The notes under the pieces are model-generated. The model was given only the letters and a program-made list of their open reading frames with translations. It ran no database searches and was not told the origin of the DNA. Below, in pieces: positions 1 through 11,005 of a DNA stretch of 64,000 nucleotides. This DNA comes from Dioscorea cayenensis subsp. rotundata (Eukaryota > Streptophyta > Magnoliopsida > Dioscoreales > Dioscoreaceae). Location of the stretch: positions 23,630,137-23,694,136 of the forward strand of contig NC_052486.1 in the NCBI RefSeq assembly GCF_009730915.1. Direction: 5' to 3'. The translations under genes and the position numbers were made by a program. Numbering within the stretch: position 1 is the first letter of the stretch; each line of letters starts with the position of its first letter.

Positions 1-3000
1 ACTTTTGCTGGTAATATCTTGGTTACAGGTTTTAGGTCTGTGACCAAAGATGCTCATTTGCTAATGTTGCATGAATGTTCTCAGACTGATCAGCGCATAA
101 TGCTTCACGAGATTGGTTTGTCCCTTGGAATATCAGAATGGATTGAAGATTTTCATCTGTTCAGATCAACAACTGCTAATGGTTTGTTCATGTCTTGTAA
201 GACCTTAAGTTTAGTCTCCAATTCTTCACTAGGAATTGATCAAAATCAGACAACTTATGCTTCTCAGGAACCTGTCTTTAGCAATATTAAGCTTGCTTAT
301 GAGGCTGATGAAAATCATCAGGCAGTTGAAGCTCATAAGATAAAAGATGATGCACATTCTGGAGATGAATACAATGAATTTGGTGAAGTCAATCGAAGTG
401 AGGATCTCAATAAAATTTCTGTTGGTAAATCTTGCATGTCTGGACATGGCAAAATTGGAGATGCAGCTCTTATTATTGAGTCCATTCGACGAGAAGAATT
501 TGGTCTGGACCCAAATCTTAACTCTGATGAGAGTGTCTTCCTCAAAAAACAGCATGCTCGCCTTGGAAGAGCATTACATTGCCTTTCACAAGAACTATAT
601 TCACAGGATTCACATCTTCTTCTTGAGCTTGTAAGCATTTACTAAACTTATCTTTGTTATCAGTAAAAATTGTCTTAATTTATAGCTATCTTTGTACATA
701 CTGTTGGCTGAAGATATCCTTGACAACTGCTTGTAAAATTCTCTCCTAATTCCTTCCTTGACAACTGCTTGTAAAATTTTCTCTCCTAATTCCTTCCTAA
801 CTTTTTTATGTTTGTGGATGAAATAGTATTTGAACTCGTTTTTCTTTTTTCATTTTCTGCTTAATTTTGTGATTGCTAGCAACTCTGTCTTGATATGTAT
901 GCCAGAATTAATTTGTGTTGTGTGTAAACATTAAATCCAATACAAACACAATTACAAATTTATGTGCAATTCACGCTTTGGATTTTTTTTCCTTAAAAAC
1001 ATTTCCCATGTTAGGTAATGATCACCTATGTTGCTGGCAAAAGTCTCTGTTGTATGTTATGTTTAAACTTGATGTGAGAATATTTAGTGCAACTTATCTG
1101 ATCACTGTCACATTTACATCATTGAAAGAACAGAAGGATTATAAGGTTATACTTGCTGCATTTCTTTCTTATAGCCACCCTTTCAATTGTTGAAAAAGGA
1201 TCCTGGGCTAATTTGGCTATATTCATCTGATTGCTTCATGCTTTGACCAGTTTCCATTATTGTGGTTTTAAGTATTAGGCTTTCTACACTTGGTGTGAAA
1301 TATGTATGTTTATATATTTTTGCCTGGTTTTATTTTGTAGAAGGTCTGTAAGTTCCTGAACACAGATTACTTGTTGCACCCTGGTACTCCTTGTTTTCTC
1401 TCCTGTTCTGACATGCTTTGTCTGTGTTTACATTTTAGAATCAAATGCTTAGGTGTTTTATTAATGCAATCAATCACCTGCTTATGGAAAAATGCGCTTG
1501 GTCATATATTTTTTAGGGTAAATTTTTTAAATAGTCACCCAACTATTCGCTCACTTTTATTTGAGTCATCGAATTATAAAAAAATTTAATTGGGTACTTT
1601 AACTTTAGATTCACGTTCAATTGGGTTACCCGGGCGAACTCCGTGAACAACGTATTGACGTGGCATGCCATGCCATGCACTCTTGTCATATCAGCATGCA
1701 ACGTGAACAAATAATCAAATTCGATAAGAGACATTGTTGTAATCTATCTGATAAAAAAATTTAAAAATCAAATTACCTTTTATTTATTTGACATGAAGGA
1801 CCAGGTACATAAGTTGACTATCTTTAAGGTAAAGATGGTTTTTATCCACGTGGTATGCTGATGTGGCAACAGGGCATGACATACCATGTCATGTCAACAT
1901 GTTGTTAACGGAGTTAGCCTAGGTGACCAAATTGTAAGCAAATGTAAAGTTAGGGTATCCAATTGAAGTTTTTTATAATTCGGTGACTCAAATAGGAGAA
2001 ACCGAAATAGTTGGGTGACTATTTAAATAATTGACTGTATTATTTTTTTATTTATTTTTAATATTTGCGTTAACCTGCTTTTGACTTGTGAATTGTCTCT
2101 CCATTGATGCACTAGGTTCAAAATGCTGATGATAATGTTTATTCAGAATATGTGGACCCGACACTGGTGTTTATTCTACAAGACACAGGCATTGTTGTTC
2201 TAAACAATGAACAGGGATTCTCTGTTGAGAATATTAAAGCGCTTTGTGACATTGGAAACTCTACAAAGAAAAGATCAGGTGCTGGATATATTGGGCATAA
2301 AGGGATTGGCTTCAAATCAGTATTTCGGGTAGCACTAGCTAGCTCCGCCATTCAGTAAATTGTTGTTAATTGTTTTTTATTTCTATTCACTAATTCATTT
2401 GGTTTCTTCCTGCCCTTTGAGTTGCTCCTTGGTTAAATATTGAATCAATGTTATACATTTTTACTGATGACAAGATTGTAACCAGTTTGCTGTGACCATT
2501 TACATACAGTGTGAGATCTAGCCTCTAGACTTTGGAATGATTGGTAGGGGTATTGAATTTCAATTTGTATGAAAATGCTTCGGGATCACTGCAATTTCGT
2601 AGAATTTGAATTTGAGTGCTTGTTTTTAAATTCCGCGATTTAATTAGAAAATAAAGCTAGATGAGCTCAATTAAAGAAATCTGACCTACACCAAGAGTTA
2701 AGGTATTCTATTTAATAATGTCCAATTTGAATCCATGATTCAACTACCATTCTTGTCATTTTAGTTCCAAAATCCAAAGGCCCTCAAATGCTGTCGTTGA
2801 AAGATGCAGGCTTTTATGCCTCTGCAACAATATCCTTTTATTGTTTTGACTCTGTTTCTCTCCACCAATTTTCACTTGTCTATTCTCACTTCAATAAAAC
2901 AAAGAATGTTTTACGAAGATTTTGTCTTTTGATTTCCTTGCCCTTGTGTGCATATATTGATCCTAAATCTTTCCAAAACTTGGTATATCCTTGTTTTTCT

Positions 3001-6000
3001 TTGCTGATTTAGTTTTCAGATACCGTTCTTCTTTAACTTTTATTCTTACTGATCTGTAGGTCACTGATGCTCCAGAGATTCATTCTAATGGATTTCATGT
3101 AAAGTTTGATATTACTGAGGGTCAGATTGGCTTTATCTTGCCGACCGTGATTTCTCCTTGTGACATTGAAACGTTCCAGGGGCTTTTATCTGGCAATAAA
3201 CATGAGCACGATAATACCTCCTGGAATACCTGTATTTTACTTCCTTTCAGATCAAAATTTAGAAAAGTGTTGGATATCCGGTCCATTGTTAGCATGTTTT
3301 CAGACCTTCACCCATCATTGTTGTTGTTCCTGCATCGACTTTGCTGCATCAAATTTAGGAACATGCTTGATGATTCATTTGTCATCATGAAAAAGGAGAC
3401 TTTGGGTAATGGCATTGTTAAAGTTTCTCATGGAAAAGAGACAATGAGCTGGTTAGTGGTTACTGAAAAGCTGCAGGCAAGTGTCGTCCGGCCAGATGTT
3501 CAAAGTACAGAGATAGCCATGGCTTTCACCCTTCAGGAGTCTGAAGATGGAGTATACACGCCACATCTATTTCAACAGCCCGTTTTTGCTTTTCTTCCTT
3601 TGCGAAAATATGGCCTGAAATTTATTCTTCAAGGAGATTTTGTTTTACCTTCTTCCAGAGAAGAAGTTGATGGAAATAGTGCTTGGAATCAGTGGCTATT
3701 GTCAGAATTCCCTGCTTTGTTTGTTAGTGCTGAGCAAGCATTCTGTGCGCTCCCATGCTTTCAGAAAAACCCAGGAAAGGCGGTGACAGCCTATTTGAGT
3801 TTTGTTCCTCTCCCGGTGGAAGTTCATGGATTCTTTTCTCATCTTCCAAACATGATCATTTCCAAATTGCGGATGTCCAACTGCCTGCTTTCAGATGGTC
3901 CCAAGTTAGAGTGGGTTCTTCCATGCCAAGTTTTAAGAGGTTGGAATGATCAGATTCGCCTTCTTATATCTGATAGTTTACTTCAGAAACATCTTGGCCT
4001 TTGTTATTTGAATCAAGAAGTTAATCTGTCCGATACTTTGGCAAAGGCACTGGGTGTTCAGGACTATGGGCTCAAAATTCTGGTGGATATTATACAATCC
4101 ATATGCCAGACAAGTGATGGTATTAAATTGATGGGCCTAAACTGGCTGTCTTTGTGGCTTCATGTGGTTTATTCTACGCTATCCAGCTATTCTTCTGGGC
4201 ATCTATCTCTTAATACTGGCTCAGATCATGATTTGATTAATTGTCTGAAAAAGATCCCCTTCATTCCACTTTCAGATGGGGCGTACAGCTCAACTGCTGA
4301 GGGTCCAATATGGTTACCGTGTGATGCCTATGGTAATGGACTTGAAGGAAAGCATAGCTGTAAAGATTTTTCCAATCTTTATGCCAAACTTCGAATTGTT
4401 GACCCATGCTTTCTACTTGGTACTTCAAACACTCATGCATTAGAGATGAGACATGGTTGCATTCAAGTTCTCCGTAAAATCGGTGTGCAAGAGTTGTCTG
4501 CGCACGAGGTCATAACAAGACATATTCTGGTTTACATATCTGATGACAAATACATAAAAGATGACAGAAACTTATCTGTAGAGTATATATCTTTCATAAT
4601 GCAGCATTTGCAATATGCTTGTGCAAGCTGTGATACTGAAAAAGCAGATATAATCTCAAAACTTCGAAAAGGATCCCTCCTGTTAACAAACCATGAGTAC
4701 CACTGCACACAAAATGTGCCGATACATTTTAGCAAAGAGTATGGGAATCCTGTTGATATTGGTAGACTTATTGAATCAACCAATGCTGTATGGCACGAAA
4801 TCGATGTTGCCTATCTGATGCATCCTACAACACAGTCATCAGCATTTGACTTGGTGAAGTGGCGTGATTTTTTGCAAGAATTAGGTGTCACTGACTTTGT
4901 GCAAGTTAATTCTGTCCATAAGAATTTGACAGATGTTCTCCATACTATTCCTGGGAGCATGGCATGCTGTGGAGATATTCAAATTGCATCATCATATATC
5001 AGTGACTGGGAATCACCTGAATTGGTGAGTTTGTTATCCACAATATCTTTGGAAGGATCTCGCGATAAATGTATCTATCTTTTGGGAGTTCTTGATAAAA
5101 TGTGGGATGATTGTTATAGCTGCAAAACCAGTTGTGTTCTTAGCAGTTCAAATGAAAACAAGGAACTAATTGAATCTTCATTTATGAAATGTATCCGTGA
5201 GTTCAAATGGATAGCATCAACTTTGGATGACAAACTCCACCATTCTGAAGACCTCTTTTATGACTGTGAGGAAGTGAGCTCCATTTTGGGGAATTTAGCT
5301 CCATATGCTGTTCCACGGGTTAGTTCATTCTCAAAAATTCTCAAAGTTGTTGCGTGGTAGACATGCTGACATCTCAACAAACAGTTTCAGCTTAGAACTT
5401 GTTTGTTTAATTTGTTCCTTGAACTATATTTGAACTAATCTATATACTTCAATATTGTTTTAATATTTATCATTCCTTAAATGCAGGTGACTAGTAAATT
5501 GCTTTTGGAGAAAGTTGGTTTCAAATCACGAGTTTCTCTAGATGATGCTTTGACAGTTTTTTCTTCCTGGAGAATGTCGAAGCCATCTCTGGTCACAAGG
5601 TAACCTTTTTGTCTCTTGTCTACCTGTCATGCACCTTGCTCATGTCTATTATAATACTGAAATATGTGGAACAACTTTAAAACTTCAATGTGTTTGTAGC
5701 CTCAAACAGCTAGGGCTGAAACATATATCTCAAGCTATAGAATCGTGCTATCATGCTTAAGATTGAAGACCATGGCAATGCTTGATTTTTTTGAAACCTT
5801 CTCGCCATGTCCGCATATGAACAGATGCTCTCTTATAGTTGATGCTAACATTATTGAAATCCAGAGCTTTGTGAGTGCTGTCCATCTTTGGTCCTATTTT
5901 GGCTTATTAGTCTTTTTGGCTTGCAAGTGTTGTGTCATCTACTTTAAGGGATATTCCTGCAATTGGATTTACACAAAATACCTTGTGGCGTAGTCATCCT

Positions 6001-8577
6001 TCTGTTTGTGTCGGTTTACCATTTTTTGAGATTGTTTCCATCTTTGATAAAAGCTTGCTGACTTTTAAGAATGCTCGAGGTCAATTCCTCACATTTGGAG
6101 GGAATTGGACTCCTTGTTTCATTTGCTGTGTATTTTATGGTCATCATGTTGCCTAATGATTTTGCTTGCTTCTTTCAGCACTGCTCAAATATCAAAGTTT
6201 TACACCTTTATCTCGGATAAAATTACCCAAGGGAATTTTCAGATTACCAAGGACCTTGTTTCGAGTCCATTCATATTCATTCCATCTGATATTTCATCTA
6301 AATGCAATGATGTCGTGCCCGGCATACTCTTGTCCTCCGAAGATGTGTATTGGCATGATCCAACTGGTTGTGTGGACAAGACGGTGGAAATGGCTCGTTT
6401 GTGCGCTTCAATACAGGAGACTGGTTGTCTACATTGTAAGGCATTGGCGACTGTCTACCCTTCCCTTCGTGATTTTTTCGTAAAAGCATGTGGTGTGCCT
6501 ACCGTTCCTCCGTTTGGCAGCTATCTTTCTATACTGCTTCAGTTGTCAACTGTTTCATTGCCTTCTCAATCATCTCATTTGGTAAGCATTCTTAACATAC
6601 ATCATGAATGATTGGATCATGGCAGAGATCGTCATTATTCTTGTTTTTTATTTTTTAGTAATAGAACTTTGCACATATGTTGTATTTTTAATTCTCTTTC
6701 AGGTTTTTCGGGTTTTTCTTAAATGGAGTGATGATTTCAATTCTGGTCTAGTCGATACTGAGGAATTTGTTGAATTGAAGGATAATCTTCTCAAGTTAGA
6801 GAACACAATACTTCCAATCTTGGGGGATAGATGGGTTTCCCTCCATCCTTCTTATGGTCTTATATGTTGGTCTGATGATGACAAACTGAAACAACAGTTT
6901 AAGCATTGTGATGGTGTTGAGTTCTTAAATTTCAATGAACTTGGTAACCAAGAAAAGGAAGTGCTCTCCGAGAAGGTTGCCAATTTCTTGCAAAAGTTAG
7001 GTGTTCCCCCACTTTCACAGGTATCAACTTGGATCAGAGCCTATACAAGTGATTGTATCCAGTTCTTTTCTGACTTACATCTGGCTGTTCTCTTTTCAGG
7101 TTGTTTCTCGTGAAGCAATATTTTATGGGGCAACAGATAATAAAGAAAAAGCTTCTCTTATCAATTGGCTATTTCCCTTTGTTCAACGGTATCTCTACAA
7201 GTTCTACCCCGAGGTGTATATCAACCTGAAGAAGCTTGGATTTGAGAAGCTTACTCAACTGCAAGTTATTGTAGTGGACAAGTTATTCTACAAGTACACT
7301 TTAAAAGGGCATGATAGCACCTCTAAGAAACGGTTCGAGGCTGCTTGTCTTCTCCAGGTTGGGACGTCTGAATCTCTCTTTTCTTTTTTATCTAACATTC
7401 AAGTTCCGTAATGCATTATCATCGGTGAATAAGAATGCGCCTTAAAACTAAAGCTCATTTCACCTCTCTTCTGCAGGGAAATATTTTTTATGTGACTCAA
7501 ACATCCGACCATCACACAATGTTCTTGGAATTTTCTCGATTCTTCTTCAATGGGTCTACTGAGCTGCACCTTGCTAATTTCCTTCATATGATCACAGTCA
7601 TGGCAGAATCTGGTTCCAGCATGGTACAGACTGAATTTTTCATTGTGAATAGCCAGAAGGTCCCCAACCTACCTGCTGTAGAGCCAGTTTGGTCCCTTTC
7701 ATCCCTGTCAGCAGGCTCCAATTCAGCTGAAGCACCCCCACCAATCAATTGTTCTCCCATGAATAATAACACCCAGAATGCCCAATCATGCCCTCGGCGG
7801 AAACCAGGCATTAGTCCACACTGGCCACCTACAGACTGGAAATCTGCCCCGGATTTCAATTACGCCATGAACAATTATCTGCTGACAAAACCTTTGTCAT
7901 CACTTGGTACATCTCTTGAAAATGCCACTCCCATGGAGGATATACCAGTTGTTACCGAGATTGAAGGGGATTTTGTCTTAGAAGAGGACATTTTGCCGAA
8001 AGACACAAGTGTATCACAAGATTCAGTATTGATCAATGGTAAAGCCCATGTAGCAGACTATCTTGATTCTACTGAATGGCAAATCAGCTCTAATCTGGAC
8101 CAAGGAAACAGAGCATTCAGTTCACTACCTGCACAGGCTGATTCCTCAATATCCATTGAAACCGACCGACTTCTTTGGCACACTCCTGATGAGAACCTAT
8201 CAAGGAGAGTCGGCAGGTTGGGGGAGTTGTTATCTTACAAATACTTTACTGAGAAATTCGGCTCTGCCAATGTGAAATGGGTTAATAAAGAAACCGAAAC
8301 AGGTTTGCCATATGATTTGGTGATCGGTGAGACTGAAGAAAATAGGGAATACATTGAAGTCAAGGCCACCAAATCTGCAAGAAAAGACTGGTTCCAGATA
8401 TCGACGAAGGAGTGGCAATTTGCATCTCTCAAAGGCGATGCCTTTAGCGTCGCTCATGTTGTTCTGTTATCCCAGAATAAAGCGAAGATTACCGTCTTCA
8501 AGAATCCATTGAAACTCTGCCAACAAAATGTAATGCAGCTGGCTGTTCTGATGACGAAGCAACCGAAGAACTCATGA
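1..8577 (+). CDS. NOV: NO VEIN-like protein (histidine-kinase-like ATPase fold, DUF3883/NOV_C), 5' end outside window
   Basis: Joined exons: 1-630 (open at the window edge), 2116-2328, 3060-5318, 5487-5599, 6179-6581, 6703-7020, 7100-7357 and 7477-8577 (TGA), about 1764 residues, all in phase with GT-AG borders. The ATPase fold spans the first intron: LLLEL at the end of exon 1 joins VQNADDN (N-box), followed by DTGIVVLNNE and GIGFKSVFR (G-box). The last 110 or so residues match the NOV_C/DUF3883 domain (GRLGELLSYKYF, YDLVIGE, YIEVKAT, DWFQIS), which resembles a restriction-endonuclease-like fold. In Arabidopsis NOV is a large nuclear protein needed for vein patterning and auxin-dependent cell fate; that role is known for the family, not seen here. 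The Arabidopsis protein is roughly 2700 residues, so about a third lies upstream. A splice acceptor near base 27 is possible, so the left limit of the first exon is uncertain. Confidence 0.88.
1517..2035. mobile_element. Long-TIR MITE inside a NOV intron
   Basis: The two ends are inverted copies of each other over roughly 80 bases. The left arm reads AAATAGTCACCCAACTAT and, further in, TTTGAGTCATCGAATTATAA. The right arm, reverse-complemented, repeats both with a few differences. The roughly 350-base middle has no coding capacity and contains further inverted motifs around CATGCCATGCC and GGCATGACATACC. A terminus beginning GGGTAAAT and the long arms suggest a Mutator-like MITE. I could not fix an exact target-site duplication in the T-rich flanks, so the limits are within about 5 bases. 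It sits between the two halves of the ATPase-coding region and is presumably spliced out. Confidence 0.7.
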
Positions 8578-9332
8578 ACTTCTTGTGAGTGTGACCTTAT
8601 TTTTCCAGGCTTTTCGGAGTGGTACTTATTTTCACTTGTGAAAGCTGTTTGCTTGTCAGTTTTGTGAGGGTTCTGCATTCTTACAAACATGAAATTTTCC
8701 ATGTTTGTACTTTGTGCCGATCTGTAAATAATGATCAAAGAGGAGAGCATTAGTTATTAGATTCAATTCACTTCCCATACAGAAAAGCTTTAATCATTAG
8801 GACATTGTGCCAAAGTGAACATTGAGAAGAAAGTATCAATTATGATTATTATTTTCTTCATTGTTGTAACGTGTACCAGACATTGTTATTGAATCAAATG
8901 TCATTTTTCTCATTAATGGAAGGCTTTATTTAACTGCTTCGAGTCCAGTGTTTTAACTAAAATTACTTGGTCATTTTTCTTCTTGAAAATTTAATAACAA
9001 AAATTGTCAAAGAATTTTAAATTTATTTGTAATATATATATATATATTTTTTCAAATAATAAATCATCTAATTCAAAATTTTGTTGGGAAAATCTCTATA
9101 GAACACAAATTAAAAAAAAAACGCAGCGAACTCATATGAACTCAGCCAGGTGTTCATCAGCCAACTAAACACTACCGTTGGGCTTCAGTTCCAAGTTCGG
9201 ATCCGAATCCCGCTATGATCCGATTAGGGTTTTATTTTATTTTATTTCATTTTATTTTTATTTTATTTTTCTCGTTTAGGGTTTCCAGTTTCCACTCTCT
9301 CCACTCGCGCTGCTTTGTTTCTCTTCATCGCC
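8578..9332. other. Intergenic: NOV 3' flank and TAF8-like 5' flank
   Basis: These 755 bases separate two genes on the same strand. The first part is the probable NOV 3' UTR, T-rich with several AATAA-type signals. The middle is AT-rich with a short (AT)n run near 9032-9050. Just before the next gene lies a TTTTATTTTATTTT tract (about 9230-9275), then a CT-rich leader (TTTCCACTCTCTCCACTCGC). I see no gene in it. Confidence 0.6.
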
Positions 9333-10010
9333 ATGAATGGAATCCCTATCGCGCTTGAGAACCTCCATTCTCGTTCTCTATCGTCATCCTTCGCCTCCAA
9401 CGCCATCACCGTTGCCGTCGCACAGATCTGCCTCAAAGCCGGCTGCAATGGCGCCCGAACATCCGTTCTTCACGCCTTAGCTGACATCGCCGGCCGCTAC
9501 ATCCAGGCACTAGCTCGCTCGGCTGCCGAAGCAGCAAACGCGCGTGGCCGCACTAACTCGAACCTCCTCGACATCACCCGCGCTATTGAAGACCTCTGTT
9601 CAAACTCAGGCTTCCGCTTCGCATCCGACCCTATGAGGCCACTACTGAAATCGGCGGTGCTGAAGGAGATAGCAGCGTTTGTGCGATCAGCGGATGAGAT
9701 CCCCTTCGCGAGGCCGATGCGAAGGAAGGAGGCGGAAAAAGTTAGGGTTTTGATGAGCTTCGCACAGGTGGGGAAGGAGCCGCCATTGCGGCAGGTGCCG
9801 CGGTGGTTGCCGTGCTTCCCGGAGTTATGGGAAAAGGGGAAACGTAAGGCTTTAGTGGATTCGGGTTTGGAGGGGTTCGGGTCGGATCCTGTTCAGAATC
9901 CGGATCCGAAAAGGAGGTTAGTGGTGGTGAACAGGGAGTTGCCGGTGGTGAGAGCGAGGGTGAAGTTTAGGATCGGGTTGGGAAAGGACACGAGGAAAAG
10001 CAAAAAATAA
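9333..10010 (+). CDS. TAF8-like TFIID subunit with bromodomain-associated histone fold, single exon
   Basis: 225 residues in one uninterrupted exon. ATG 9333 is chosen because the open frame upstream starts only at a non-ATG codon and the CT-rich leader ends just before it. Residues about 10-100 form a Bromo_TP-type histone fold (AQICLKAGCNGARTSVLHAL, then ADIAGRYIQALARSAAEAAN and LDITRAIEDL). After it comes a proline-containing segment (IPFARPMRRK, then PRWLPCFPELWE) like the TAF8 C-terminal region that follows the histone fold and ends near a proline-rich FP motif. The tail is basic (TRKSKK). TAF8 pairs with TAF10 in TFIID, so a nuclear role in RNA polymerase II initiation is expected from the family. 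Plant TAF8-like genes are often intronless. The region is much more GC-rich than its flanks. Another Bromo_TP protein is possible. Confidence 0.8.
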   Translation: MNGIPIALENLHSRSLSSSFASNAITVAVAQICLKAGCNGARTSVLHALADIAGRYIQALARSAAEAANARGRTNSNLLDITRAIEDLCSNSGFRFASDPMRPLLKSAVLKEIAAFVRSADEIPFARPMRRKEAEKVRVLMSFAQVGKEPPLRQVPRWLPCFPELWEKGKRKALVDSGLEGFGSDPVQNPDPKRRLVVVNRELPVVRARVKFRIGLGKDTRKSKK

Positions 10011-10302
10011 TAATAATAATTTTTTATAAAGAAATGAGAAAATAAATAATTACAAAAGGGAAGAGCTTGGAGTTCAGTTCTGGAGATTCGAACAGTGTTA
10101 CATTCGCTGATGCCTATATTGCGTTACCAGCGGACCTGAGACGTTGTGTGACTTGGCCTTTTGTGGATTTAATCTTTATATATTATTTGTAACCAAATTT
10201 TGGGACCACACTTTGTACAAATTAATTTATGTTTCCAAGTACTATGGTTTTGAAATTAATATGTACTTTGCAAAAATGATGACTTTTTTTTAGAAAAAAT
10301 CA

Positions 10303-10338
<36 letters not shown>

Positions 10339-11005
10339 AATTTAAACAGAAATAAAAAGAAGAAGAGCACCGCCAATCACATATGTTTATCTGCCAATGG
10401 TTGGGTTCCAATCCTATGGTTTGTTCATATTTCTCCAAAAAATAATAAAATAATAATAATAATAATAACTTATGCTAATGCTGTGCAACCCAGAGGGTGA
10501 AATTACATGATTTAGCAGCAAAGTAAACATCATCAGCTGCATTGTCACAAATGCATTTCAGCACTGACCCATCTATCTATATATACACACACACTCACAA
10601 CATTGTCACAAATTTTGTACAAAATGATGCATGTATCTTCATATATGGGTAAGTCATCAAATTTGTTTAAGACTTGGCTGCCACAATTTGTAGAAAACAG
10701 GATGGATATATCTACTTCACGAACTTCCTCAGACGGCAAAGTCACAAAAATGAAAGCAGCTCGGGCCCTCATGGTTAAAAATTCATGGTTTGTCTCAGAA
10801 CATCATCTGAACAACCATAAGAAATTCAGCTTAAGTATCTTCTATCAGGATTTCTATAATATTAACAATCATGCCATGGATAGCAGAATCAACCAAAACT
10901 AACTTGATAAACCAGTTTTATAACCAAGTTCTTCTACAGAAGGAAATAGCAAAATAAACTTGATATTTCACACTAAGCCTACAAGAAAATCAAAAATAGG
11001 TAGTC
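10011..11005. other. Intergenic between convergent genes
   Basis: This holds the 3' flanks of the TAF8-like gene (+) and the PHD-SANT gene (-). It begins with a TAA-repeat tract straight after the stop codon, then AT-rich sequence, an (AT)n tract and a short TAA run at about 10440-10468. Short open frames on both strands show no recognisable domain. A downstream exon of the PHD-SANT gene cannot be excluded, because GGTAAGAC at its stop could serve as a splice donor. Confidence 0.5.
10306..10335. repeat. (AT)n microsatellite
   Basis: An uninterrupted run of about 15 AT units in the spacer between the TAF8-like and PHD-SANT genes. Confidence 0.9.

Noticed and set aside
19..645. Open frame starting at 19 as a separate small protein
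   Set aside because: Its first codon is TTG, the frame is open to the window edge, and it ends by running through the splice donor at 631. It is the left part of the NOV-like gene.
9315..9332. Upstream start for the TAF8-like protein
   Set aside because: The upstream codon is TTG; ATG 9333 is the first true start and precedes the conserved fold.
10545..10772. Minus-strand frame as an extra last exon of the PHD-SANT gene
   Set aside because: No domain similarity and no compelling acceptor; the TAA at 11006 already gives a complete SANT domain.
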